From Imbroritus primus (GTDB taxonomy: Bacteria; Pseudomonadota; Gammaproteobacteria; Burkholderiales; Burkholderiaceae), in contig NZ_OZ201293.1 of NCBI RefSeq assembly GCF_964332355.1, positions 2,108,001-2,172,000 of the forward strand: 64,000 nucleotides of DNA, given 5' to 3'. The position numbers and the translations under genes are program-made. Positions 34,860-43,252 of the stretch are shown here, piece after piece (the first letter of the stretch is position 1; every line of letters begins with the position of its first letter). The notes under the pieces are model-generated. The model was given only the letters and a program-made list of their open reading frames with translations, had not been told where the DNA came from and made no database searches.

Positions 34860-35774
34860 TCAAGCGGCCCCAAGCTGCCGGATCAGCCACTCGATGAATA
34901 GCCGAACCTTGGCCAGATGCTGCTGATTCTTGCGGTAGGAGAGGAAATGCGTCTCGCGCGCGAGCGTCTGGAACACGGACGCGCCCACCGGCACCAGCTC
35001 GCCGCGGGCCATCTCGCGCTCGGCGAGCCGCACGCTTTCCAGCACCACGCCCACGCCATCGACCGCAGCCGAAATCGCCAGCGCGCCCCGGTCGAACGAC
35101 GTGCGCGGCCGCGCGGGGCACACCATGCCATTGGCGGCAAACCAGTCCTGCCACGTCACGGGACTGAGCTGCGAGTCGATGAGCGGCAGGCGCTGCATCT
35201 GCTCGGGAAGACTGCTTGCTGCATCCAGCAGGCGCGGCGAGACCAGCGGCACGATCTGCTCCGCCCCCAAGGACCGCACCACCAGGCCGGGACGCTCCGC
35301 TGCCGCGCCATACGTGATGGCGATATCGATGTCTTCCATCTGCGTCAGGTCGATGAGCGCAGAGCCGGAGCGCACGCGGATGGTGATGTCGGGATAGGCC
35401 TGCATGAACTCCGGCAGACGCGGACTCAGCCATTTCACCGCGAAGCTGTGCGAGCTGAACACCGTGAGCACCTGCGCAGCCGGGGCCTCCGCAACCTCGT
35501 TGCAGGCCGCCTCGATGCGGTCGAAGGCACGCGACAGGTGATCGCGCAGCCGCCGTCCTTCTGCTGTCGGTTCGACGCGGCGATTGCGCCGGATGAACAG
35601 CTTGCGGCCGAAATACTCCTCCAGCTCGCGGATCTGGTGGCTGATCGCGGACTGGGTCAGATGCAGCTCGTTGGCCGCGAGCGTGAAACTTTCATGGCGA
35701 GCGGCGGCTTCGAACGCGCGCAGCAAGACGAAATTGGGAATGCGCCGCATGATCTCGAAATTCATGAATCTCAT
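34860..35774 (-). CDS. LysR family (GcvA-like) regulator divergent from a class II aldolase gene
   Basis: A 304-residue LysR regulator of the GcvA type. The helix-turn-helix is in RAFEAAARHESFTLAANELHLTQ and SAISHQIRELEEYFG; the effector domain has LTVFSSHSFAVKWLSPRL and IDIAITYG. Three starts are possible (ATG 35774, 35765, 35750) and none has a strong Shine-Dalgarno; the last gives MRRIPNF, close to other GcvA-like proteins. It is divergent from a class II aldolase gene with shared operator repeats, so it probably regulates that gene. Confidence 0.87.
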   Translation of the reverse strand: MRFMNFEIMRRIPNFVLLRAFEAAARHESFTLAANELHLTQSAISHQIRELEEYFGRKLFIRRNRRVEPTAEGRRLRDHLSRAFDRIEAACNEVAEAPAAQVLTVFSSHSFAVKWLSPRLPEFMQAYPDITIRVRSGSALIDLTQMEDIDIAITYGAAAERPGLVVRSLGAEQIVPLVSPRLLDAASSLPEQMQRLPLIDSQLSPVTWQDWFAANGMVCPARPRTSFDRGALAISAAVDGVGVVLESVRLAEREMARGELVPVGASVFQTLARETHFLSYRKNQQHLAKVRLFIEWLIRQLGAA

Positions 35775-35789
35775 TCATGTTTTCATGAA
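35761..35789. promoter_or_regulatory. TTCATG repeat operator between LysR and aldolase genes
   Basis: The palindrome TTCATGAA (35761-35768) is followed by the dyad TTCATG-TTTT-CATGAA (35774-35789). The second is a 16-base inverted repeat of LysR-site size and overlaps the first start codon of the LysR gene. Three TTCATG units at regular distance suggest multiple half-sites for the LysR product. Confidence 0.55.
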
Positions 35790-35866
35790 CAGTCATCGTT
35801 TGTCAATCCGGTGCGGGACGGCGACCATGCAAGGGTCTCCCACCCTTATTTCCCCAAGGAGCTGTC

Positions 35867-36709
35867 ATGGCAGCAGTACTCGACCAACCGCTGGAAAAAC
35901 TGACGACTGGCGACCGCATTTCCATTTACCAGCCCGAGCAGGCTGGCCTGATCTACCCTGAACTGCCCACCTTCGCAACCCACGCTGAACACCGCCAGCA
36001 CCTCAAGGAACGCCTGGTCGCCGCCTGCCGCGCCTTTGCCCTGCAAGGCTTCGATTATGGCTTTGCCGGCCACCTGACGGTGCGCGACCCGGAATTCCCG
36101 GATCTGTACTGGACCAACCCGATGTGCGTGCACTTCTCGCAGGTCAAGGTCTCCAACCTGATCCTCGCGGATCACGAAGGCAAGGTCGTCGAAGGCCAGT
36201 ACGCCATCAACCGCGCCGGTTTCGTGCTGCACGCCGCGGTGCATGAAGCGCACCCGGACATCGTCGCCATGTGCCACGCCCACACCACCTACGGCACGGC
36301 CTTTGCCGCGCTGGGCAAGCCGCTCGACCCGATCTCGCAGGACGCGGCGGCGTTCTACGAAGACCACGTGGTGATCAAGAGCGAAGCCGGCCAGGTGGCG
36401 GTGGAGAAGAAGGCTGGCCCGAAGGTGGCCGACTGGTTCAAGGGCGTGAAGGCGGCGATCCACCAGAACCACGGCCTGCTGACGGCAAGCCGCCACAGCA
36501 TCGAATCGGCGGCGTTCTGGTTTATCGCGCTGGAGCGTTGCTGCCAGCAGCAGCTGATGGTGGAAGCCACCGGCAGCAAGCCGGTGTTCGTATCGCCGGA
36601 GCGTTCGCGCTACAGCCGCGAGCATGTGGGCAGCGAGTACATCGGCTGGCTGCACTTCCAGCCGATCTGGGATCAGCTGGTGAAGACCCAGCCGGATATG
36701 TTCGATTAA
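35867..36709 (+). CDS. Class II aldolase/adducin family protein
   Basis: A 280-residue class II aldolase/adducin domain protein of the kind near ribulose-phosphate aldolases and epimerases. Zinc-binding histidines lie in MCHAHTTYGTAFAALG and AAIHQNHGLLTASR, and the metal or acid Glu region in AAAFYEDHV; GFAGHLTVRDPE holds the substrate phosphate-binding strand. An ideal AAGGAG stands six bases before ATG 35867. It is transcribed alone, divergent from a LysR gene and ended by a strong terminator. Related proteins in Burkholderiales have no settled substrate. Confidence 0.85.
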   Translation: MAAVLDQPLEKLTTGDRISIYQPEQAGLIYPELPTFATHAEHRQHLKERLVAACRAFALQGFDYGFAGHLTVRDPEFPDLYWTNPMCVHFSQVKVSNLILADHEGKVVEGQYAINRAGFVLHAAVHEAHPDIVAMCHAHTTYGTAFAALGKPLDPISQDAAAFYEDHVVIKSEAGQVAVEKKAGPKVADWFKGVKAAIHQNHGLLTASRHSIESAAFWFIALERCCQQQLMVEATGSKPVFVSPERSRYSREHVGSEYIGWLHFQPIWDQLVKTQPDMFD

Positions 36710-36734
36710 AATTGCGGCCCTATTGCAGCCCTTG

Positions 36735-36778
36735 CCCCGGACCCACTCACGAGAGCGGGTCCGGGGTTTTCATTTTCC
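36735..36778 (+). terminator. Rho-independent terminator of the class II aldolase gene
   Basis: CCCCGGACCC (36735-36744) and GGGTCCGGGG (36757-36766) form a perfect ten-pair stem over a 12-base loop, followed by TTTTCATTTT on the plus strand. Confidence 0.9.
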
Positions 36779-36783
36779 TCTGC

Positions 36784-37257
36784 TCATGCGGTGCTGGACG
36801 GATGCGTGCCGACCGGCGCCCGGACGAGCATGACAGGCACCGAGGCAATCCGCGCGACTTGCTCGGCATCGCTACCCAACAGGAAACGATTCACGCCTCG
36901 GCGGCCATGCGTGCCAAGAATGACCAGATCGCAGCGTGACGTCTCGACCTGCGCGGCGACCAGCTCCGACACACGGCTGCCCTTGCTCTCGACCAGCACG
37001 GTTTCCACCGCGACGCCGTCCTGTTGCAGCTGGCTGGCGGCCTTGTCCAGCAGCGCCTGCCCCATTGCCAGAAAGCCGGGACGGACCTCATTGAAGTAGA
37101 CCGTGGCGGACTCAAAGCCATGGCTGTACTCGGTTGCCTCGATGACATGCAGCAACACCACCGTCGCTCCGCTCAGGCGCGCCAGCGTCGAGGCATGCTC
37201 CAGCGCGAGATGCGCCGTCGGGCTTCCATCAATCGGGACCAGAAGTCGGGAATACAC
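36784..37257 (-). CDS. Universal stress protein (UspA family)
   Basis: A 157-residue single-domain Usp. The N-terminus LLVPIDGSPTAHLALEHA and the ATP-binding glycine motif LGTHGRRGVNRFLLGSDAEQ are intact, so it is of the ATP-binding type. It lies 15 bases downstream of ackA on the same strand and is likely co-transcribed, an arrangement seen in oxygen-limitation or energy-stress units of beta-proteobacteria. Specific partner unknown. Confidence 0.9.
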   Translation of the reverse strand: MYSRLLVPIDGSPTAHLALEHASTLARLSGATVVLLHVIEATEYSHGFESATVYFNEVRPGFLAMGQALLDKAASQLQQDGVAVETVLVESKGSRVSELVAAQVETSRCDLVILGTHGRRGVNRFLLGSDAEQVARIASVPVMLVRAPVGTHPSSTA

Positions 37258-37272
37258 GGCATTTCTCCAAGG

Positions 37273-38481
37273 TCAGGACGTGCGGGCAGGCTGCAGCAAG
37301 GCGCGGGCATGCCCGGCCGCCACCCATTCTTCATTGGTCGGTTCGACGCAGACCAGCACCGCGCTGCGCGTAGCGGACACCACGGCCGCATTGGCTGCAT
37401 TCGCGGCATCATCCAGACGTACACCGAGAAAGCCAAGCGCCCGGCATATCCGCTCGCGGACGAATGCATTGTGCTCGCCCACGCCGGCGGTAAACACCAG
37501 CATATCGAATCCGCCAAGGGCCGTGATGAGGGCGCCGATCTCCCGTACGATACGCCGGACATAGAGATCCAGCGCAAAACGGGCGCGCTCGCCGACTTCA
37601 CCGGCATCGCTCTCGTGTTGCACGATGACACGCGGCTCCGACGATATGCCAGAGAGGCCCAGCAGCCCGCTGCGATGATAAAGAAGATCGCCAACCTGCT
37701 GCAACGACAGCTTCTCGACTTCCATCAGGTGCAGTACCACGCCGGGATCCAGCGCGCCGGTGCGGGTGCCCATCATCAAGCCGTCCAGCGAGGAAAATCC
37801 CATTGTCGTCGCCACGCTTTGCAGTCCGCGCATGGCGCAAAGACTCGCGCCACTGCCCAGGTGCGCCACAATGGTACAGCCGCGGGCGGCATCGCCATGG
37901 CGTTCGGCCAGGGCCGTTGTCATGTATTCGTAAGATAGCCCGTGAAAGCCATAGCGCCGCAAGCCATGCTGCCAGGCCTCATAGGGCAGCGGCAAAAGTT
38001 GTTCGGCCTTCGGGATGGTGTGATGAAACGCGGTATCGAAGCAGGCGACCTGCGGCAGTTCCGGATGCTCCTCAAGCAGGCTTTCGATCGCGTCGAGTGC
38101 AAAGGGCTGGTGCAGCGGGGCAAGCGGAATGTATTTCTTGAGATCCGCCAGTACGGCGGCATCCACCAACACTGGCTGGAAGTACTTGCTGCCGCCATGC
38201 ACGACCCGGTGGACGACGGCGCTGAGCTGGCGACCGGCGAGCCTTTCCCGGATGCGCGCGCGGATCACGGCAAGAGCGCTGCGGTATGGCTGGTCACTGC
38301 CGAGCGCCACCGGGCAAGGCGCCACGCCAGTCTCCATGATCTCCGCGGCCGCACTGCCGATCCCTTGCACTTTGCCTTGCCACCAGGGCCGCTTGCCCAG
38401 CGGCTCGGGCGCGGCATCGAAGATTGCGAACTTGATGCTCGACGACCCGCAATTCAGGACCAGGATAAGTGCTTCATTCAT
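37273..38481 (-). CDS. ackA: Acetate kinase
   Basis: Acetate kinase of 402 residues, interconverting acetyl phosphate plus ADP with acetate plus ATP. LVLNCGSSSIKFAIFD, the catalytic region ACFDTAFHHTIP, YGFHGLSYEYM, AHLGSGASLCA and the Glu of FTAGVGEHNAFVRE are present. No phosphotransacetylase is in the window; partner could be pta or phosphoketolase elsewhere. ATG 38481 fits the family start; a GTG at 38505 is in frame and neither has a strong Shine-Dalgarno. Confidence 0.95.
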   Translation of the reverse strand: MNEALILVLNCGSSSIKFAIFDAAPEPLGKRPWWQGKVQGIGSAAAEIMETGVAPCPVALGSDQPYRSALAVIRARIRERLAGRQLSAVVHRVVHGGSKYFQPVLVDAAVLADLKKYIPLAPLHQPFALDAIESLLEEHPELPQVACFDTAFHHTIPKAEQLLPLPYEAWQHGLRRYGFHGLSYEYMTTALAERHGDAARGCTIVAHLGSGASLCAMRGLQSVATTMGFSSLDGLMMGTRTGALDPGVVLHLMEVEKLSLQQVGDLLYHRSGLLGLSGISSEPRVIVQHESDAGEVGERARFALDLYVRRIVREIGALITALGGFDMLVFTAGVGEHNAFVRERICRALGFLGVRLDDAANAANAAVVSATRSAVLVCVEPTNEEWVAAGHARALLQPARTS

Positions 38482-38594
38482 AGTGGCTAAAGTTTGATGT
38501 CCCACGGCGTTCGCAAATCCGTCAACGATCTACCAGCGGGCTCGCACGCGCTGGCAGTATCGTCGCACAGATTATGGGGCACAACCGTAGCGCT

Positions 38595-39473
38595 TTAGCC
38601 AAAAAATACTACCGCTCGTCCATGGATGGGTTGCGCCAGCAGCAGCTTACGCCGGAACGCCACCAGATCGGCAATCGTGCCAATCTTCAGCCCGTGCACC
38701 TGCGCAAACACGAGCAGATCCGGCAGCCGGGCCATCTCGCCATCGTCCCTCATGATTTCGCAGATCACGGCAGCCGGGCGCAAGCCCGCTAATGCCGCAT
38801 AGTCGCATCCCGCCTCCGTGTGCCCGGGGCGCTCGAGCACGCCACCGGGTCGCGCCATGAGGGGAAAGACATGGCCTGGCTGCATCAGGTCCTGCGGGCG
38901 CGTTGCGGGATCGATGGCGGCGCGGATGGTGATGGCACGGTCGGCAGCGGAAATGCCGGTGGTGGTGCCATGCACGGCATCGATGGAAGCCGTGAAGTTG
39001 GTGCTGCGTCCGCCGGTGTTGCGCTGCTCGGCCAGCGGAAGCTCAAGTTCATCGCAGCGCTGCTCCGTGAGCGTCAGGCAGATCAGTCCGCGTCCATGGC
39101 GGGCCATGAAGTTGATGTGGGCCGCCGACACACAGTCCGCCGCGACGACCAGGTCGCCCTCATTCTCGCGATCCTCGTCATCCACGAGGATCACCGCCTC
39201 GCCACGCTGCAGCGCGGCGATGATCTCGGTCGGGCCGCTAAGGCTGGCGCCGACCGGAGTCCTTTCCAACGTAGCACGCGCACCCTCGTGCGGCGGAGTG
39301 CCGGTACCCGAGCGTGCCAGTGCTGGCGGCATCAGCCCGGATGTGGACGGACGCTGTGGCCGCCCCGCGTCCAGACCGGGCAATCGCACAGCCGGCTCGA
39401 CACGGCGGCTGGCCGGCCGACGTTCGAAGGACAAGGTATCGAAAGGAAACGGGGCAAGTTCGAGAGTCGTCAC
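38595..39473 (-). CDS. ribB: 3,4-dihydroxy-2-butanone 4-phosphate synthase with N-terminal extension
   Basis: RibB makes the four-carbon unit of riboflavin from ribulose 5-phosphate. The catalytic domain (about 210 residues) has the acidic loop VDDEDRENEGDLVVAAD, ARHGRGLICLTLTEQRC, RSTNFTASIDA and RPGHTEAGCDYA. About 80 residues precede it that match nothing I know and are Pro/Arg-rich, so the real start may be later (ATG 39332 is in frame); GTG 39473 has GGA ten bases before it. It lies 35 bases after an FMNH2-dependent monooxygenase, with a flavin reductase further up, so it is likely a dedicated flavin-supply copy. No RibA domain is fused, and no FMN riboswitch is visible in the short spacer. 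Confidence 0.88.
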   Translation of the reverse strand: MTTLELAPFPFDTLSFERRPASRRVEPAVRLPGLDAGRPQRPSTSGLMPPALARSGTGTPPHEGARATLERTPVGASLSGPTEIIAALQRGEAVILVDDEDRENEGDLVVAADCVSAAHINFMARHGRGLICLTLTEQRCDELELPLAEQRNTGGRSTNFTASIDAVHGTTTGISAADRAITIRAAIDPATRPQDLMQPGHVFPLMARPGGVLERPGHTEAGCDYAALAGLRPAAVICEIMRDDGEMARLPDLLVFAQVHGLKIGTIADLVAFRRKLLLAQPIHGRAVVFFG

Positions 39474-39508
39474 GTCAACACATCCTGATACGAACAATGA
39501 TGAAAAGA

Positions 39509-40585
39509 TCAGCGCTTCATCAGCAACGGCATGACATGGCGGCCAAAGATCTCGGCCTCCTGGTCATGCGGGAAGCCGGACAGGCAGAAGCCCGAGCAGC
39601 CGGCATCGATGAACTCCCGCAACTGCCCTGCGACCTGATCGGGATTGCCCACCACGGCGACGCCTGAGCCCGTGCGTACGTCCGAGATGCCTGACCAGAG
39701 GTGCGGCGTCAGCATGTGATCCTTCACGGATGCCAGTTCCCGCTGGCGGTTATTGGCCGCCGAATCAAAGCCAGTGCGGTTGCCGTCCATGTACTCCTTG
39801 CGCCCGTGTGCATTGGCGACCAGCTGGTGCGCGTGGTCCCACGCCTCGGCCTCGGTCTCCCGGCAGATGATCTGCAGGCGCATCGCGAACTGCAGTTCGT
39901 TCTCGCGGCCGTACCGCGAGGCGCGCTCGCGCATTTCCTTGATTTGGGTGGCGATGCGTTCCGGGTAGTCGCCCCAGAACAGGTGAGTCGACGAATGCTT
40001 GGCGGAAATCTCGGCGGCGAATTCCGAACCGCCGCCGAGGTAGAAAGGCGGGCAACCGGTACGGTTGGGTACCACCTTCGGGTGATCGAGATGATGGAAC
40101 TTGCCGTCGAACTTGACGCTCTCCTCGGTCGTCAGCCGCTTGAGCAGTTCGACCTCTTCGGCCAGCTGTTCATAGCGCGTCTCCTTCGATTCGGGCTGGC
40201 CTTCCGCCTTGGCATCGGCGGCGCTCTGGCCGGCGATCAGGTTGATAAGGCAGCGGCCGCCACCGGCGATCTGGTCGAACGTCGCCACCATCTTGGCCAG
40301 CGCCACCGGCTGCACAAAGCCCGGCTTGAGCGCAACCAGCATCTTCAGTTTCTCGGTGCGGGCGGCGAGATACGTGGCAATGATCCACGCATCCCAGCAG
40401 TCCTTGGTGGTCGGCACGAGCGCGTATTCGAAACCGGCATCCTCGGCTGCCTTGGCTACCTTTTCGAAATGATCGAGCGAGAACTTGACCTCGGCATCGG
40501 CGGCAAACGATGACCTGTCGCCATGTGTCGGGATGAACCAGCCCATCGACAGTTTCTTTTCTTGTGCGGCTTGTTTTTGTTCCAC
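39509..40585 (-). CDS. FMNH2-dependent monooxygenase of the SsuD/LLM class
   Basis: A bacterial luciferase-like monooxygenase of 358 residues, closest in layout to alkanesulfonate monooxygenase SsuD. GWFIPTHGD, TTKDCWDAWIIATYLA, MLVALKPGFVQP, FDQIAGGGRCLINLIAGQS, PPFYLGGGSEFAAE, LFWGDYPERI and HLWSGISDVRTGSGVAVVG follow the SsuD order, including the Cys in KDCWDAW. It uses reduced FMN from the flavin reductase encoded upstream. ATG 40600 is in frame, but GTG 40585 with AAGGA six bases before it is better. No ssuABC genes are present, so the substrate may be another organosulfur compound. Confidence 0.85.
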   Translation of the reverse strand: MEQKQAAQEKKLSMGWFIPTHGDRSSFAADAEVKFSLDHFEKVAKAAEDAGFEYALVPTTKDCWDAWIIATYLAARTEKLKMLVALKPGFVQPVALAKMVATFDQIAGGGRCLINLIAGQSAADAKAEGQPESKETRYEQLAEEVELLKRLTTEESVKFDGKFHHLDHPKVVPNRTGCPPFYLGGGSEFAAEISAKHSSTHLFWGDYPERIATQIKEMRERASRYGRENELQFAMRLQIICRETEAEAWDHAHQLVANAHGRKEYMDGNRTGFDSAANNRQRELASVKDHMLTPHLWSGISDVRTGSGVAVVGNPDQVAGQLREFIDAGCSGFCLSGFPHDQEAEIFGRHVMPLLMKR

Positions 40586-40720
40586 GGTGCTTCCTTTCAT
40601 GATGGAGTGACGATCGTTCGGCGCGGCCTGGCCGGAAGGCTCATGACGCTCCAGTACGTGACTGCATGGGATCTGTTGGTGGTGGCGCGCCGGATGGCGT
40701 ACCGGAATGCATGCATGACC

Positions 40721-41236
40721 TCAGGCGCGGAGTAACTCCGGCTCCGGCTCAGCGGTGCAGAATGGCCCCGAGATCTTGCCTCGGTAGAACACCAGCGGAT
40801 CGCTCGGCGCCGTGGAGAACGAGAGCACCTCACCAACCATGATGACGTGGTCCCCGCCTTGGTAGCGATGCGCGATGCGGCACTCGAACACCGCCGTGCA
40901 ACCTTGGATCACGGGCACGTCGCCATGGCCGCGCGTCAGGTCGAGTCCCGCGAAGCGGTCGATGCCGCGCGTGGAGAACTGCTTGCAGATATGCTCCTGG
41001 CCAGCGGCCAGGATATGCACGGCGAAGGCATCCACCTGTTCGAACGCCGCGGCATTGGACGACTTGCAATCGAGGCTCCACAGCACCATGGGCGGATCGA
41101 GCGACACCGAGTTGAAGCTGGTGGCAGTCAGGCCGAAATCCTTGCCATCCGCCGAGCGCGAGGTGACCACGGTGATGCCGGTCGCAAAGGCACTGAGCGC
41201 ACCGCGAAACTGCTTGCTGTCGAACGTGGTATCCAT
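40721..41236 (-). CDS. Flavin reductase (HpaC-like), monooxygenase partner
   Basis: A 171-residue flavin reductase of the split-barrel FMN family. RGALSAFATGITVVTSRSADG, GLTATSFNSVSLDPPMVLW and the GDHVIMVGEVLSF strand are family signatures. It would supply FMNH2 to the SsuD-like enzyme encoded 135 bases further on. AAGGAG stands at good distance before ATG 41236. It is the first gene after promoter/operator copy 1 at 41309-41375. Confidence 0.9.
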   Translation of the reverse strand: MDTTFDSKQFRGALSAFATGITVVTSRSADGKDFGLTATSFNSVSLDPPMVLWSLDCKSSNAAAFEQVDAFAVHILAAGQEHICKQFSTRGIDRFAGLDLTRGHGDVPVIQGCTAVFECRIAHRYQGGDHVIMVGEVLSFSTAPSDPLVFYRGKISGPFCTAEPEPELLRA

Positions 41237-41689
41237 ATCGGCTCCTTGATGTTTCTGTCCGCTGCCATCGCACGCTGCGTGTGCAGCATTGCGATCGGCG
41301 ACAGGGGCAATATAGGTTTGAACCTTGTCCCAAATAAAGTGAAATCGGCGTCATCGCCCTATGAGCCCGATTCATACGCAAGGCACAGCGCGGTTCTCCA
41401 GCTGGTTCCTCTTGGGCCCTTGTTGCGTGACGCTCGCCGCACGACCGGAAAGCGCGATGCGTCCCCCGTGCTTGTCCGCACGCCATCGCTGCTGGCCGAA
41501 TGCAGGCTCAGGCACAGACATATTGATGGCGATGCGCAACGTGACTGGTAGAAAGCCCGAGAGCAGGCATGGGGCAACTGCGCATAGAATTGAAAACCTG
41601 AGGAACACGCCAGCACCGCGCACGATGTCCTGCCGCGATACTCTGGTATTGCCTTTCATCTTTTTTCCGCCATCGATCACACTGTCGCC
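41237..41689. other. 453-bp intergenic region with promoter copy 1
   Basis: The part nearest the flavin reductase holds promoter/operator copy 1. The remainder up to the LysR start at 41690 has a 110-codon open frame (41361-41693, plus strand) with poor composition and an end overlapping the LysR start; I do not call it a gene. No clear promoter for the LysR gene was found. Confidence 0.5.
41309..41375 (-). promoter_or_regulatory. Promoter/operator copy 1 of a two-copy regulon element
   Basis: Reading on the minus strand, a LysR-type dyad ATGA-N7-TCAT (41361-41375), then the conserved stretch CCGATTTCACTTTATT, an 18-base spacer and the minus-10-like TATATT (41309-41314). The same parts in the same order and nearly the same distance occur at 45465-45530. 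Predicted start of transcription is about 66 bases before the flavin reductase gene. The regulator is probably the LysR protein encoded at 41690. Confidence 0.75.
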
Positions 41690-42607
41690 ATGAGCCGTTT
41701 CAACATCCAATCGCTTGACCTGAACCTGCTCTCGGTGTTTGTCGTCGTATGGGAAGCCAGGAGCGTGAGCCGCGCAGCAGAACGGCTCTCGCTCACGCAG
41801 TCGGCAGTCAGCCATGCCTTGAAACGCCTGCGCCTGCGCGTGGGCGATCCGCTGTTTGTTCCTGGCCGCGACGGCCTGGTGCCGACGCCGCGCGCGGCCG
41901 AGATCATCGGGCCGGTGCAGGCGGCACTGCTGCAGATCACCAATGCATTGCGGGTCCGTTCGACGTTCGAGCCGGAAACTGCGGAAATGGAATTGCGGCT
42001 CGGCTCCAACGATCATGTAGAAAGCTGGCTGGTGTCCAAGGTATTGGGATTGGCTTGCGCGCAGGCGCCGGGCGTGGTCATCCGCAGCCTGGCGATGCCG
42101 GACCTGGACTCGACGGAAGCGTTGCTGGAATCAGGTGAACTGGATCTGGCGATCACGCGCCAGCCGTTTCATACGCCCGGCATCCGGTGCGAGCACCTGA
42201 CTGATTTCGGTTTTGTCACGATGATCCGCAAGGCGGAAGCGCCAGCGACCGAGGAAATGCCGCTGGACCTGTATCTGGAGCGGCCGCACGTCGTGCTGCA
42301 CAGGCAGAATGCGCGCTCCAACCGCATTGACGCGGCACTCTCGGAAATCGGTGTACAGCGCCGCATCGGCGCGTCGGTGCAGACCTTCTACGCCATGCTT
42401 GCCACCGCTGCCGAGACCGGTTATCTCTGCACGGTACCCGACCAGATGCGCCACAGCTTCGCGCGCTCGTTCGACCTGAGCGTGCACGAGCTGCCATTCA
42501 AAACGCAGCCAGTTTCCATGTACATTGCATGGCATGTCCGCTACGCGGCAGACCCGGCGCTTCTCTGGCTGATTCGCTGCGTCCAGGAAGCGGCCAGCCA
42601 GCGGTAG
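41690..42607 (+). CDS. LysR family (NodD/SyrM-like) regulator of the organosulfur region
   Basis: A 305-residue LysR regulator. The helix-turn-helix is in LDLNLLSVFVVVWEARSVSR, AAERLSLTQSAVSHALKRLR and DPLFVPGRDGLVPT, the NodD-type N-terminal style. The effector domain spans about 90-300. It lies between two minus-strand transcription units that share one promoter/operator element, and is the only regulator gene there, so it is the natural candidate to control both. No Shine-Dalgarno is evident before ATG 41690. Confidence 0.87.
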   Translation: MSRFNIQSLDLNLLSVFVVVWEARSVSRAAERLSLTQSAVSHALKRLRLRVGDPLFVPGRDGLVPTPRAAEIIGPVQAALLQITNALRVRSTFEPETAEMELRLGSNDHVESWLVSKVLGLACAQAPGVVIRSLAMPDLDSTEALLESGELDLAITRQPFHTPGIRCEHLTDFGFVTMIRKAEAPATEEMPLDLYLERPHVVLHRQNARSNRIDAALSEIGVQRRIGASVQTFYAMLATAAETGYLCTVPDQMRHSFARSFDLSVHELPFKTQPVSMYIAWHVRYAADPALLWLIRCVQEAASQR

Positions 42608-42649
42608 CAACGCCACCGCAGGTTGATTCCAGCGAGAGCACTGGCGAAT

Positions 42650-43252
42650 CTATTGTGGCGCACGGGCCCACAGGTTGGGCGTGATGTCCCCGGAGTATCC
42701 CGAGACAAACGCCTTGACGGTCGGCTCACCGGCCGCGAATACCTGGCGTTCGATGCGCCCGATATTGCCGCCATAGACATGGATGCTGATCGACACGCGA
42801 TCATCATATGCATTCCATACCTGATGCACATCGCCGATGCCGGGTGAGACGAAGGCCACCATGCCAGGCTCGAGGCGCTCGGGTGGGCCGGCTGGCGCGG
42901 TCGACATGCCATCGCGCGCGACATACGCCTGTCCCCATTCCGCACCTCGCAGCATGCCGATGGCGCCCCACACCGTGTGGTTGTGGACCGGCGTGCGCTG
43001 GCCCGGGCCCCAGACAAAACTCACGACCGAGAAACGGTCGAGCGGGTCGCCATAGAGCAGGTATTGGCGATAGAACTCCGGATGAGGCTGCGCGAACGCT
43101 TCCGGCAGCCAGTCGTCGTGTGCTACCAGCTGGTGCAGATGCCGGCCTGTGCGCCGCAGGATCTCATGCTCCGGCAGGTTGGGCTCATCAACGATCGCAT
43201 GCATGTGCTGGACAAACTGCAGCAGCCTGCCCTCGCTCTCCTGTGCCGTCAT
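42650..43252 (-). CDS. 3-mercaptopropionate dioxygenase-type thiol dioxygenase
   Basis: A 200-residue cysteine dioxygenase-family cupin. The iron ligands His90 and His92 are in TPVHNHTVWG and His143 in IGDVHQVWN; the Ser-His-Tyr triad is SISIHVYGG (156, 158, 160). Gln63 in FYRQYLLYGDP and Gly in place of the cross-linking Cys mark the Gln-type subgroup, known as 3-mercaptopropionate dioxygenase, which makes 3-sulfinopropionate. GGAGG stands before ATG 43252, which overlaps the hydrolase stop by four bases. Last gene of the tctC unit. Confidence 0.85.
   Translation of the reverse strand: MTAQESEGRLLQFVQHMHAIVDEPNLPEHEILRRTGRHLHQLVAHDDWLPEAFAQPHPEFYRQYLLYGDPLDRFSVVSFVWGPGQRTPVHNHTVWGAIGMLRGAEWGQAYVARDGMSTAPAGPPERLEPGMVAFVSPGIGDVHQVWNAYDDRVSISIHVYGGNIGRIERQVFAAGEPTVKAFVSGYSGDITPNLWARAPQ

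Noticed and set aside
39474..39508. FMN riboswitch before ribB
   Set aside because: The spacer to the monooxygenase gene is only 35 bases, too short for an RFN element, and ribB appears to be co-transcribed.
41361..41693. A 110-codon ORF between flavin reductase and LysR
   Set aside because: No domain, odd composition, starts inside promoter copy 1 and overlaps the LysR start.
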